Part shown: one piece after another, positions 12,071 to 23,788 of the stretch
Layout: each line of letters starts with the position of its first letter
Position numbering within the stretch: the stretch's first letter is position 1
From: Agelaius tricolor
Taxonomy: Eukaryota > Chordata > Aves > Passeriformes > Icteridae
Reading direction: 5' to 3'
DNA: 64,000 bases
NCBI GenBank assembly: GCA_023055355.1
Contig: JALJCS010000002.1
Span: 87,073,001 to 87,137,000, forward strand
The notes under the pieces: model-generated
The model's input: only the letters and a program-made list of their open reading frames with translations
What the model was told of the DNA's origin: nothing
The model's database searches: none
Position numbers and translations under genes: made by a program

Positions 12071-12519
12071 AGGTGAACTCTGTGCTGTCTCAGCATTGTA
12101 TTCAGATTGTTTGTAACTTGATGGCAGACACATTTTGCCTTAATTTCTTGTAACTGACGGATTTTTGTTACAAGGTGATCACCCATTGTGAACAGATGAA
12201 TACAGCTCTTAAATGGGCTAGAGCTTCTGTGCATGCTAATGAAATCCCAGAAATAAGACACTGAGAAACAGGCTAGAAATACTGAACAAAAAATAACACA
12301 ATGCATGTCAGAAAAATGCTCTATAGTTGCTCTATAGAGTGTGTGGAAAATAGCTTGAGCACACTCATTACCATGATGGGGGATATATAATTTGTCATTT
12401 TGATATTATCAGCAAATAAAGCAAAACATATTGCAGTTAAAGACCAAAGAGATAACTGAAGTCCTTTTTAGCTCTTAGAGGTTTTGCTGTAACTACACTG
12501 GGCATATTACATTAAGTTC
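12071..12519. other. No feature recognised
   Basis: This may contain further unrecognisable retroviral flank of the integrase fossil. There is a short palindrome CTCTATAGAG near 12335. No gene is seen. Confidence 0.5.
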
Positions 12520-12640
12520 TAACTACTGGAAATTAGAATGCATTCAGGAGAGCCATAAAAATGATTATGGGCCTGAAATTACTGACCTAGGAAGAAAAGA
12601 TGAGGTATGTTATAGCACATCTTTGGAAAGATGAAATGAT
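12520..12640 (+). mobile_element. Possible old CR1 scrap
   Basis: GCATTCAGGAGAGCCATAAA followed by AATGATTATGGGCCTGAAAT and GAAGAAAAGATGAG resembles the CR1 segment encoding QRRAT.MI.GLE...YEERL. The resemblance covers only about 70 bases and is weaker than for the other pieces. Confidence 0.4.
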
Positions 12641-12905
12641 GAGCCAATTGCTCCACAAAAGGCTCCACACCACACAGAGCTTCAAAGAGCCACAGTGTAG
12701 GTGAATACCAATTTTCTGATATGTTAGTTAGCAATGTAGAAGCCCAATTTAATCCAGAAACACAAACTATATTCCTTGCTGAATCTTCAGACCCCAAAAT
12801 GTTGGTTTTATAACCACAAACCAAAAGGCTGGAAAATCCCTTTGAATTTTTTCCTTCAGAAATTTCTTTTCTGAGTGCTTGGTGCCTTTCTCTTAGGACA
12901 GAAAG

Positions 12906-13417
12906 TCAGATCAGGTTGGTGAAACAAAATGCTTTTAGAATCCTTATGCAATACTGGCAAAATGTTTCGTCTTTCTTCAAGGGCCCTTGGGCAAACTTCC
13001 TGTACATGTCAATAGAAATCCACTGAATAGATTGAAGTGAAAATATTGTCCTGAGCAGAGAAATTTTTTCACAACTCCGAATTTGTCCCTGCTCTATTTT
13101 GAGTTTTAATTGCCACCTAGAGCATTTGGATGACATCGAAAGTCAAAGAATTCATCTGTAAATATTTCACCAATGCCAGTGGCAAGAATCTCTAAAAATA
13201 CACAGTAGAGGACAAAAGGCTCAAACTGAACATCAAAATTATGTCTGAAAATGTTGACAATCCAGTGAATTAGTTTGCTGATTGATGGCACTGTCCTGAG
13301 CTTTGCCCAGCCAGAATCAAACTGGAGGTGTTGTCCCTGTGCACGCTCCCCCACGGGTGGCAGGGAAAGGCCCTGATAACCAGACTGCTCTTCTGGAGGG
13401 AAGCAGTGTGGGGCCAA
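12906..13417 (-). other. Coding-like minus-strand stretch with one frameshift, unidentified
   Basis: A minus-strand frame open from 13417 to 13106 contains a protein-like hydrophobic segment (KLIHWIVNIF..., then VLYCVFLEILATGIG). It stops at a TAA, and a second frame open to 12906 overlaps it and continues with similarly protein-like composition (ISIDMYRKFAQGP...). Together they look like one reading frame broken by a single shift. I do not recognise the family. There is no clear start, signal peptide or splice-bounded exon. It could be a processed pseudogene, an old viral or transposon insert, or chance. Confidence 0.2.
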
Positions 13418-14176
13418 GAACTTGCAGCTGACTGTGAACTCTTTGAAGCAGGATTATTCACAAGAGCTTTCTGTTATAAATAAACTGAACCACATCAAAG
13501 CTGAGGAGTTATGTAAGCATCCAAATATTGTCTTTCCAGAACCCACAGGATCTGGACTGGGCAGACCTGAGCCAAAGTTACAAGTGCAAACTTAGGCTGC
13601 TCTTAATGATCAAATCATCTTTAATGATGATGCAGGAAACAGAAATAAATTAGGAGTACTTCTACTGGCATGGTGAATTCCAACTTTAATGTAAATCAAA
13701 TTCAGATGAACTGTTTTGCATGTACTTGTGTCACTGAGGAGTTCACAGGATTTAAGCAAGTCATTTTGCTGAGTAAGCATATGGCTAAGTGCTCTCTGAA
13801 ATAGAGATGTTTTCCTGGAACCTGAATGAAATCAGAAAAATAAAATATTAAGACTGAAAAGCAACACTGAGATAAAATAATCCATTCTCTCTACCAGATT
13901 CCATAAGAAGTCATCAAATGGATCCTGCATTGCATATATACTTCTAGGGAAACTTGGAACACAATTTTCTTTTTGATTTATAGATCTGCTGTGACAGTAC
14001 TCTGGCCTTGAGTTAGTTATGCCAGTGATTAATGCTGTCAGAGCACTAAAAAGCACTTTATTTCACCAGTTGTTCATCACTCTGATTATTAAAAAACAAA
14101 CTGTTGCAAAAACCCAATGCATTTTAGGGACAAAAATGTAGGTTAAGAGAAATTGCTAGAACAGAGCCCATTAACT
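13418..14176. other. No feature recognised
   Basis: Unique AT-rich sequence between the coding-like stretch and the CTTC microsatellite. Short frames only. Confidence 0.55.
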
Positions 14177-14273
14177 TTTCCTTCCTTCCTTCCTTCCTTC
14201 CTTCCTTCCTTCCTTCCTTCCTTCCTTCCTTCCTTCCTTCCTTCCTTCCTTCCTTCCTTCCTTCCCTCCCTCT
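14177..14273. repeat. CTTC tetranucleotide microsatellite
   Basis: About 97 bases of near-perfect (CTTC)n degrade into CCCTCCCTCTC at the right edge. Long pure polypyrimidine tracts like this are length-polymorphic and can form triplex DNA. Confidence 0.97.
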
Positions 14274-15719
14274 CTGGTCACACCTTTTAAAACCATTAAC
14301 TCCTCAGCCCTGGGTCTGTCCCTCTTGACTTGGATCTAAATCACCCAATTTGCTCAGGCCATTACAGTAGTCATAGTTGATATCAAAATGTAAGGCTCAG
14401 AGTCATAGCTTTAAATTGGAAAAGCACTCTAGGGGAAAAATTATATCAAAGAAAATTAATTAATAGAATAGGCTGAGTTCCCACTTACCAGCTTCCAAAT
14501 ATTTGAAAGCTTTACCCTAAATGTGATCTGCATTGGACTTCCTCCATATCTGCTGTGTGGAAAGAATGTACTGTCAGGCTTCTCCCATGTACCTAAAATT
14601 CAGTATTGTAGTACAACTTTGAAATGTCAAGCCAGTTTAAAGATCTAAAGCCATTCCAGGAGTGCTGTGCACACAAGTAAAAGACAGAGAACCCTTAAGG
14701 AGGAGGCAGGTGGAGGGATAATTCTAGACCAGATTATTCATCCATCCATTCATTCATTCATTCCCCAGGGGTAACAAACTTGCTGGTACTATCAGCAGAT
14801 CAGGTCTCTTCTGCAGTGCCCAGTGTCAGGCTACTCACAGTGGTCAAAAACCAGCATGGCACTGTAGTCCAGCATCTTTAAGGTGACACTGCCATGCAGT
14901 ACCAACAGTGAATAAAAACTCATTCCCACACAGGGGAAACAGCAGAGTCCTTGCATTAATGTTCCCCTGAGCTGCTTGCTCTGCACTGTGTGTGCTCAAT
15001 GGACCCACTCCTGTTCCTTCCCTGCAGGCAGCAGCAGAGAACCTGCTCCTTTTCCCTTTGCAAGAGGACACATGGTGACAGCCTGGCACCTGAGAAATCG
15101 GTGGGGGTGTTGCCAGGATTCCCTCCAAGGCTTCAGGACTGGGTGGAACAATGACCCAGTTCTATCAGCTGTGCGTTTGTAGGTGATCTTCTGAAAGAGA
15201 CTGGCTTAGACAGGTGTGCTGGGTATCAGAGGGCCACTGCCAGAACCAGGTCTGTTTGAAAACTGCTGCATCAGCTGAGTGAGCTGAAAATGGCCTGGGT
15301 GACTTGTGGTGGTGCTTTGGGAAAGCACAACAACTAATTTTTAAGATGACAGAATGATTCAGATTCACAGATTTTCTACCCTTCATGTGTCCCCAGAAAT
15401 TCAAATTATTTTAAATCACCAGTATGGTTTTCCTGGATTAAAAATTTTTATCTGCACCTACAGAATAAATCTTTAAACTGAATGTGATAAAATATTACTG
15501 CATTTACAGAGAAGTTATTTTATTTAATAGTATTATTATTTAATAGTTCCAACTCTGTTCCTTTCCTGCCCTGCTCTTGCTTTTTACTTCAGTTTCTCAT
15601 TGGATTTCTCCTTTTATTCTTTCCCTGCTCCTCTTTTAAATCTTTCCCAAAGTAAAGATTGAACACGAAAGGTCCAAGTTCTAATCCAGCACTTGAAATC
15701 ACCAAGCTGACAAGAAAAT
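14274..15719. other. No gene recognised
   Basis: A short ATCC/ATTC tract lies at 14737-14763. The rest is unique. Frames of 60-95 codons on both strands near 14.85-15.4 kb overlap each other and show no domain. Confidence 0.55.
14737..14763. repeat. Short ATCC/ATTC tetranucleotide repeat
   Basis: Six to seven tetranucleotide units, mixing ATCC and ATTC. Confidence 0.9.
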
Positions 15720-17480
15720 GTTCTGTGAATACATTAGAAATATAAAGAAGGAAAAGAGAGCATGTAGCACCCCACCATTAATGGGAAGAACAAAAAAAAG
15801 AGGGGGAGAAGACTGCAGAGAAGACTGAAAATAATTGTCATCTTTGCTTCAGACTTCTCCCCCAAAAATATTACTTATACCTAGATACATGAAAAAATTA
15901 ATTTTAACAAAGAGATTGAAATGCAAATGAGATCAGGGAGGCAACCAAAAGTCAGTGATTATTTATATAAAATAGATGCTGTCAGCTCAGCAGGACCTAA
16001 TGAAATTGAGCAGATTTAGGGAATATCCAAGGCAGCTCTGAGTTACCTGTGATTATCTTTGAGAACTCAGCAAGGACACTCTGGTCTCAGAGGGCTGAAG
16101 GGAAGCATACAATGGATCAGGGATTTCAAGATCAGCTCCTTTAACTTTGTTACCTAGGTAGACACAAGAAAAGATTACTAAATAATCAGTTTCTTCAGGT
16201 TTGTAGAATAATAAAATATTCCTAAAGGTGGTTCCTTCCACTTAAGGCTGAGTGATGAAAAGCCATGAGTGCAACAATGTCAATAGCAAATCAGGCCAAA
16301 ATAATTTAATTTTCTTTTTTGAAAGAGAATTGGAAAATTATATGGACACAGAAGATGAGGTCTGTTTAGAAATAACAGATCCAGCTTTAGTGATGTATTG
16401 ATGATCTCCCATTGACTCTAGCATGTGCACTAGGACAATAGAGTTTAGGTGCCTGAGAGCCAAAGTTCACTGGCACAGGAGTTCAGCAGGACAAATGATG
16501 GGTTGTGTCAGTCATTTCTCCTTCATTTCTATTTCCATTAAGAGAGTCCTAGGTTAGACCATGGGATCTAAATGAAGGCAGTGGGTGTAAAGATTTGGTG
16601 AAGACCCATAGAGAAAGAGGGGATTTTTACAGTGAAAGATGGGGATTCAGAGGGGCTGAATCTGGTCTGCTGAGCTGGACATTATTTTGTGAGTGTTTTT
16701 GATGATGAAGAGGCAACATGCTCAGGACAGCTGAAGAGACACCTGGATAGAATTGGGAGTGAAGTCCTGGTAGGATTTCAGCTTTGAAACTAGATTGAAT
16801 TGCAGAGAATGTCTGAAATCGGTCAGATGAGATTCCAGGAAGGCCAAGTGCTATAATTTAGAAAGATGGACAAATTTAGAAAGATGGAAAAATGATGGTT
16901 AATGTTTGCTTTGGTACAACTGCCAAAAAGAGAATGGTGAATATTGGGGATCACAAACTGAAATTACTTATAAAGGGGCATTGTTGCAAACATTATCTTC
17001 TTAGAGGTATTGTGCAATGTTTTGGATGTAAGACCAGAGAAATGTAACTTTAAAAATAAGCAGAGCAATTTTAAAATAAAGATATAGGCAAAAAGAATAT
17101 AATCCAAATGAAATAGACAGAAAAAAAATTTGAAAAGTCTGTCAAAAGAATGTTAATCTGGAGAAGAACAGATTAAAACATATTTAGTCTACAAAATGGT
17201 GTGATGAGGCCAATGAGAATGTCATCAGCTGTACTTTTTGTAAGATAGGAAAAAATCAGTTCACATTAATCAATTTAATCATCAAGGAAAATGTAAATTA
17301 CACATTAGGAAAATATTTAAAAATATGAAAGATGCATAGCACAAACAGTATGCAGATTTTGTGGGATCTTCTTCACTGACAATTTTTAAGGGGATTAGGA
17401 CACAAATTTTTCACAGATGATGTAAGTATAAATACTTTTCCTTAAGGCAAAAAGGTCCTTCTGGTCTTCTACTTCCATGA
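15720..17480 (+). mobile_element. Long, heavily decayed ancient CR1-like LINE (ORF2 to 3' end)
   Basis: Blocks matching old amniote CR1 appear in the correct order along the plus strand. A lysine-rich KYIRNIKKEKR-like linker is near 15728-15760. A TCTTTGCTTCAGACTTCT block (FFASxF) is near 15841. GTCAGCTCAGCAGGACCTAA is near 15980, ATTATCTTTGAGAACTCAGC near 16051, and CAAATCAGGCCAAAATAATT near 16287. A CAGATGAGATTCCAGGAAGG-type block is near 16823, then a CTGGAGAAGAACAGATTAAA block near 17159. The end (17449-17479) is a GGTCCTTCTGGTCTTCTACT-like CR1 tail. No frame stays open, so the element is dead. Boundaries are approximate and parts in between are unrecognisable. Confidence 0.6.
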
Positions 17481-17999
17481 ATGCCTGATCAGGTGATGAA
17501 ATTAATTCACCCATCCATGCTGTCTGCATGCATGTAAAACATTATCAGGATGTACTGATGTCCTCTGAAAAGGGATGGAATAACTGGGGCAACACCAAGG
17601 AAGAACCTGACTCTGGCCCATAGGAATAAAAACTGCAGAGCCACATCTTTTGAGGCTTTTAAGATATGGTTTGCCTAATGCAACTTTTTCTGTCTCTGTA
17701 AACACCTTAGTGAAGCAGTTGGGTTGGGGCTAAAAAAAAGTTGTTCTGGAAGAAGTTAAATTGAAAGTGTAAGAGAACAGCAAAAACTTGAAAATCCAAG
17801 TAATAATTTGCATAAACCTTGATAGAATGAAAGGAATGGGATTGGGAAGCACAGAAGAGAGGATTAAAACAGAGCTGGCAATTAGGAAAGATCCAAAGAG
17901 GCCACATGAGATGTCAATGTTTCTCCATGATAGTGATTCAGAATTGATAATCTTTGTCTAATGGTATAAAGTGCACCCACTCTTTCCTCAGAGATGCCC

Positions 18000-18019
18000 T
18001 GTGCCCCCTGGTGCACAGC
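18000..18019 (-). promoter_or_regulatory. Candidate CTCF site
   Basis: TGTGCCCCCTGGTGCACAGC is close to the reverse complement of the CTCF core (CCACCAGGGGGC). The motif on the minus strand would read GTGCACCAGGGGGCACA. It is a single site without chromatin data, so binding is inferred only. Confidence 0.35.
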
Positions 18020-19460
18020 ACTGCCCAGCACCCACACCTGACCTTTGAGCCCCTGATCCTCTCCACGTCTTGACTATTGGAGATCATTTTAGAGCAAGTC
18101 CAAAGTAACATTAGAAGAAGAAATTCAAATATGTGTCTATGCTGAAACCAAACCAAACATTTGGTAGTCACTTCTTGAGGTCAGTAATACAGGCAAAACA
18201 GCTTCAGTGGTCACACTCTTCTGAGAGACAAGAACCCATTTAAACTCCAACATTCACCTTCTCTGATATCATCTTAGATCTTAAGGTGAAGGGTCATAAG
18301 AAGCTATACGGAGATATGGTTTTAAGAAATTTGTCCCATTACAGTCTAGATCAGAATTTGGATCTTCTCACTCTGAGGTCTGGCTCTGGGTTTCAAATTT
18401 CATCTGTTGTGCAATGGAACACATCTAGATTTTTATAATGACTTTCCATTCCAGCACAGCATCAATGAAAATCCTTCATGACTGGGCACTATTGATCTAA
18501 ACTTGTTAAAATGTTATTTCTGTTTCATGAACTCTGAAGACACCCTTGTAAGACTTCTATTTCAAGGGAATTTTGGAAAGCAATTTTGAATCCACTCTCT
18601 TCCATTCTTGCATATTTTTTCCTTTCTTTAACTATTGCTAATGCTGGCAAAGTATGCAAGGCTTGACCTAGAAATAAATTTATGCAAAACCAAGTTGGAC
18701 ATTCTTGCTTCAAACCTAAGGGCACAGTAGTCAGTCACACCAGTTTTGTTTCCACTATGCAGATTAATTTATTTGTGTTCACAAAACGCTCCTAAAATTT
18801 TGGCTAGTGGTGCATAAGTGCTGTTAATATTGTGAAGAATTTTATTCCTAGCTTGTTTCAATAGCAACAGTGTCAGAAAGGAAATCCAGTGATATTAGTG
18901 GCCAGCTTGCTGGTATTCTGAGATAGATGATTATTACTGGAGAGGACAGAAAGTTAGATGAAGTTTTGCTGAACACTTTCTTTCTTTTGTCATAGTTGAC
19001 ACCTGGCTGGCAGCCATAACAAAGATCTGAGAGGGAGTGGCACATTTAGGTGGCCTCTGCAGGACAATGTCTCACACAGCAAGTGTTTAGGATAGATAGG
19101 GTTGATCTTCACCTACCATTTTGAGGTGTGGTAGAGTAATTCACAGTTTCCTTGTCATAACCATCTTTTCCTATCAATAAATATTGTGCAAAGGGTCAGG
19201 CAATGTTTTCATTAGTCCCAGAAGACTGTAATTAAGTTTAATTATGGATCAAAGGAGAAAGGATGTCCCAACATCATGCCTTCCTTAGGTGGGAGAAAAT
19301 GATGGAGCAGCTGAATTGTTCCTAATGCCTCTCTTTACTTAAGGAGATCCCTGAATCTTTCTCTAAGCCATGAATCATTTCAATGGGTAATGCAGTCTAA
19401 GTCTACTTAGAGCTGTATTGTCCAGCAGTGGTGAGCTCCAAAGACCACCCAGTCAGAAAA

Positions 19461-19488
19461 CTGTTTTCCACCCAGTGGTGGAAAACAG
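19461..19488. repeat. Perfect 12-bp inverted repeat with 4-base loop
   Basis: CTGTTTTCCACC, loop CAGT, GGTGGAAAACAG. All twelve pairs match. No terminator or RNA-gene context is evident. Confidence 0.95.
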
Positions 19489-20495
19489 ATCTCCTTGGCC
19501 TCTCAGTAATGCAGCTTTGATTCCAGCAACTTTAAATAAAAAATAAACCCCCAAAACTTTCAATGTGTAAAATAGGTGGGAAAAAACTATAGATGCTTTA
19601 TACACAGGCATAACTCATTTATCAGACCTCACAAAATCTTATCCCAAAGTGCATCAGAAGTTATGCACTGTACCATGGGACTTGGACTACATGATGGGTT
19701 ACCTGATGCTTGCCTGGGCTTTCTTCTAGTGGTGTGTTCTGCCAGCCTCCATGGTCTGCTTCAGCCAGGGGCTTTGACCCTTCTCACTGTGGTTATCTGT
19801 GCTGCTGTGATGTCTCTGTTTATTTATTCCATCTGACAAGCAATACAATACTTGCATACAGCTGGTCAGAAACCACCCATAAGACAAGATGACAAAGCAG
19901 AAAGGCTGTCAGCTCTGACTTCTCTTACTCATTGCCCATTTTGATGTGTTGTGCTGACAATTAGCTAATTGGTGTTACAGGCTGTTCTCATAATTAACCA
20001 TGCAAATCACATTTCTGGTACATGTCCACACATACAAGGGTCCTTACTGTTGTTTTAAAAGCACATTGAAAGCTCAGTTAAATTACAGGTGTTCTGTTTC
20101 TCTTAGGCCCTAATTTGTGATTTTAGTCCTGCCCATCTCAAAGTTTTACACACAAGCATTACACACAAGATCTGTGTAACCCACTCCCCTATTGAGGAGT
20201 TCCCCCCAGATTATTATTTGCTCATTGCCAGGGCTCATGCTCATTGCCAGGTTTTCACAGGACTTCTCTAAACACAGCTTTCCATTTTCATGGCACATCA
20301 GCAGCTGTGAGAGAGGCTTGTGCCCCTGTCCCACACTGGTGAAGCTGTGCATTCTACATGGTCCTGTTCACTGGGAGAGATGGATGTGGAAAGTCTGATG
20401 AGGAGAGTGGCTGTGGCATCCTGGCTGTGATGGCACCTGTGTCCTGCCTGTGGGGTAATGTGAGCCAGGAGCCAGTTGTGAGCCTCATGTTCAGC

Positions 20496-20549
20496 ATGTG
20501 AAGTTCTGCAGATCTGCTTTAAATGTGAAGTTCTGCAGGTCTGTTTTTA
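20496..20549 (+). repeat. 27-bp two-copy tandem duplication
   Basis: Two adjacent copies starting ATGTGAAGTTCTGCAG. They differ at a few positions in the right half. Confidence 0.92.
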
Positions 20550-23500
20550 GACCTACCAAGGTCTGTGCCTTGGTAGTAGCAAACAATATTTGCCACCTGG
20601 TCTAAGCAAGCTGATGAAGCTCATCTCTTCTCTGTCCTTATCAGCTGTTTTGAGAGAAGATATGGCCTCTTCCCCAAACTCTGCTTCCTCCTTTATACTT
20701 ATATAAACAGCTACTCTCCTATTTGTAAACCTAAGTGCTGCACTGCTAAAGAGCCTCACAGAAAATTCTGGCTTATATTTTCCTTGGATGTAAGTGTGGT
20801 CTCCCTCATGTAGTGCCTCCAGGAAGCTCTTTCATGTGCAATATGGAACACAAAGAAAGATCATATTGCCATTACTATTTATAATCAAGATATTGACTTT
20901 AAAAAGGCTTTAAAAGATCAGTTTTAAACTGGCCTAGCAATTATTATATTGCTGTAAACCAGCAATGGGAGACAAGGGTCAGAAAGGAAGGAAAACATTA
21001 GGAAAAATAATAGAATAACTCAGTATTGCTTTATACAAAGAAAAATGGACTCAGGCTTGTCAGTGTGCCATTTATTAAACATTGTCTTACAGTTGCTTTG
21101 CTGTTTACTTCAAATGCCAGAGAACCTCTGAATTGGCGACGATGAATGGAAGTTTTCTGGCATGCAGCACTACTGAGTTCAAAAGGAATAAATGTGGTCA
21201 GACCCAGTCAAGAATACTCCCTGTTTCATTCTATGCAGTCTCTCTTGTGTGTTTATTTAACTTCCTTTTAGTTGCACAAAGCAGAAATTATGAGATGAGT
21301 GGTTACCTGGTTGCCTTCTTGAAAAACGTGGCTATTTTGACCCATCTCAGCAGCAATATTGTCTTCAAAAGAGGTCCTTGGCTTAATATAATCCTACAAG
21401 GTAAAGCCAAGGTCATAGCAATGTTTGAGTACTGGATGGTTAATTGTCTCCAGGCTTGAAAGCACTTTGAAAAATAAAGATTCTTAAAATTACTTAACCT
21501 GTTTTCAGATGGGGACAATGAAGAAAAGGTGAAATAGGTTTCTTTGATAAACAAGTCAGTGACAGAGTCAAGAATAAAACTGATTAGCAAAATAATGTAA
21601 GGATTTTTAAACAACATTAGACCATAAGTCTTCTGAAAGGGTCATTGAAATATAATTTCAATAGAGCTATGAAGTTTTATAGTAGCTGAAGAGCACAGAG
21701 CTTCTGCAGAAGCATCACCTTGAACTTTGCAATTGGGAACAGCTGGTTAAATGAGATTTTTTTGGTGCTCATGTATGTTGAGTCATTGCAGACTTGTTAA
21801 AGTTCACCTGTCCCTGAATCTCAGCAAAGTAATTAAGAGATATCCTGGAGTAGCTTGGCCAAGATGTGCTGGGCATGGGCTGCCCTCAGGCAGAACAGAC
21901 AGTCATAAAGCTCTTGGCTGCTGCTAGAAACAGCAAACAAGATATTCTGTGTATTTATTTGTGGTTTATTTGTGAAAGCAATGGTGTTAGAATAGCAGCC
22001 CTTGTCCAAGAGAGTCTTCTAGAAATGTGTGGGTATCATGTAATTACACCCCAAATGCATGTGCTCATACTGCCTTGGTAGGAAAGGACTGAAGATTTCA
22101 CCTGAAAATACTGAGGTAGTGCCTTTTTTACGGGATCAGCATCTGGGTAGTGTAGGCTACAGAGAAATGAGAGCTTTTGGTGTAAAGGTAAGCACTCTCT
22201 AGACAAGGAGCTAGTACTGAGAGCCTTCAGCTCTGGAAATAGCTTATTCTCTCTTGTGGAACTGTCTGAAATGGGAAGCATTACAATCCTGACTTTAAGG
22301 CTACAATTACTTGGCAATTGATTGATAACACCCTTCTTGCCTCATACTTCCAGACAAGAAATTAGGGGAAATACTGAGTGACTTGCTTAAGACTATTCCC
22401 TGTAACCTGTGGCACAGGGATGGAGTGTGAAAAGGACAAGGTTGGGCTGTCCTCATGCAAAGCCAGTAAGTTTTGGGCTCCAGGCTAAACAAGCATTTGC
22501 TGAAGGCAGCAGCAATGGCTGTAAATGCCTGGAGCAGGCAGGAATGCATGAGAGGAAGCCTGACTCTGTGATGGGAACTGACTGCCAGGGAAAAAGTCTT
22601 CCAGGGGCCTGCCTTGATACACCCTTTCCCACTTAATTTTTCCCATTCTTCCCAGTGGTGTGGCAGGAATACAGGGCACAATGTCTTCATGGGTGTTGGA
22701 GATGACAAGGAGCTCTTATTTCTGAATGTTTGTCCTGGTAAAGCAATGGGAAAACTCCTGTCAACAGAGTGCAGGCACCAAGCTCCACCAATTTTTGTTT
22801 AAACCTTCCATTGCTATGTAATCTGACACGTATCCCAGGAAGAAAGAAAGGGCTACACAGCAAGCCACAGGCCTGCACAATATTCAAGGCTGAAGCTATG
22901 TCATCCAGCCTCTCTGTCAGTCCATGTTACATCTCATGAGGCTGCCACAATAGTTTGACAAACTGTATCAGAAGCTGGCAAATGTGGTTCAGTCCTTTTA
23001 GTCAGTCTTTCATAAAAAAGGCTGCTTAAAACGTTATCTGTTTCTTAAAAGGGCCATTTTGGGCATTTCAGAGGAATTTTTTAGGTTCCAGCTGTCACCC
23101 TGGTAGCTGTCACCCTGATAGAAAAATATTTTAAATATTTTAACAGATGTTAATTGGCTCTTCCAAGTTCTTTAGTCCATTTAAAGATCTAAAGACCTGG
23201 GCATCAAGACTTTGACCAACTATTGCTTGTGCATTCAACCTTAAGAGCTACCTGCATTGCAGGGAAAACAGCTTAATTGCATGTAGTCTATGAAAACCTT
23301 ATTGCTTGAACTTTCAGTTTCCAGTTTTAATAAACGCCTCCTTTTTCTTGAATGGGAACTAAAAGAACAAGCACCTGAAAATTTCTTTGGCTGGTGTATT
23401 ATTTCTGCTTCTTGCCAGGGATGACTTTACTGAGGACAGAGGGGGGTTGAAGGGCATCCTGCTCCTTTTTTGGCAGTGGCAGCTGCACTGTGGCCAGAGG

Positions 23501-23771
23501 CTGCTGATATGACTCCTAATGGGCCATACAGATTCCATCCCAGCCATTCTGGGTCCCTTCAGGTTATCAGTCCCTGGTTATTTAGCATCTCTTCAGACTA
23601 AGTTTTGTCAAAAGCAGAGACTGCAGGTGAGGGTTGAAATGATCCTTGCTAGCAACGAAAGGAAGAAATAGGAGAATTCATGGTTGACTTTCATCAAGGG
23701 GGAGGGAAAAAACCATTTCTTTCTGAGGATCCTCAGCTGGCCTCAGCTTGTTCTAACTATGAAGTCTGTCC

Positions 23772-23788
23772 TTTTTTTTTTTTTTTTT
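23772..23788. repeat. T17 homopolymer
   Basis: Seventeen consecutive T with no adjacent element recognised. Confidence 0.95.

Noticed and set aside
21137..21147. TTGGCGACGA, like the end of a retroviral LTR before a primer-binding site
   Set aside because: No LTR blocks, primer-binding match or viral coding sequence surround it.
21082..21459. 125-codon plus frame with hydrophobic segments
   Set aside because: It overlaps an open minus frame and matches no family I recognise. AT-rich sequence readily encodes hydrophobic residues.
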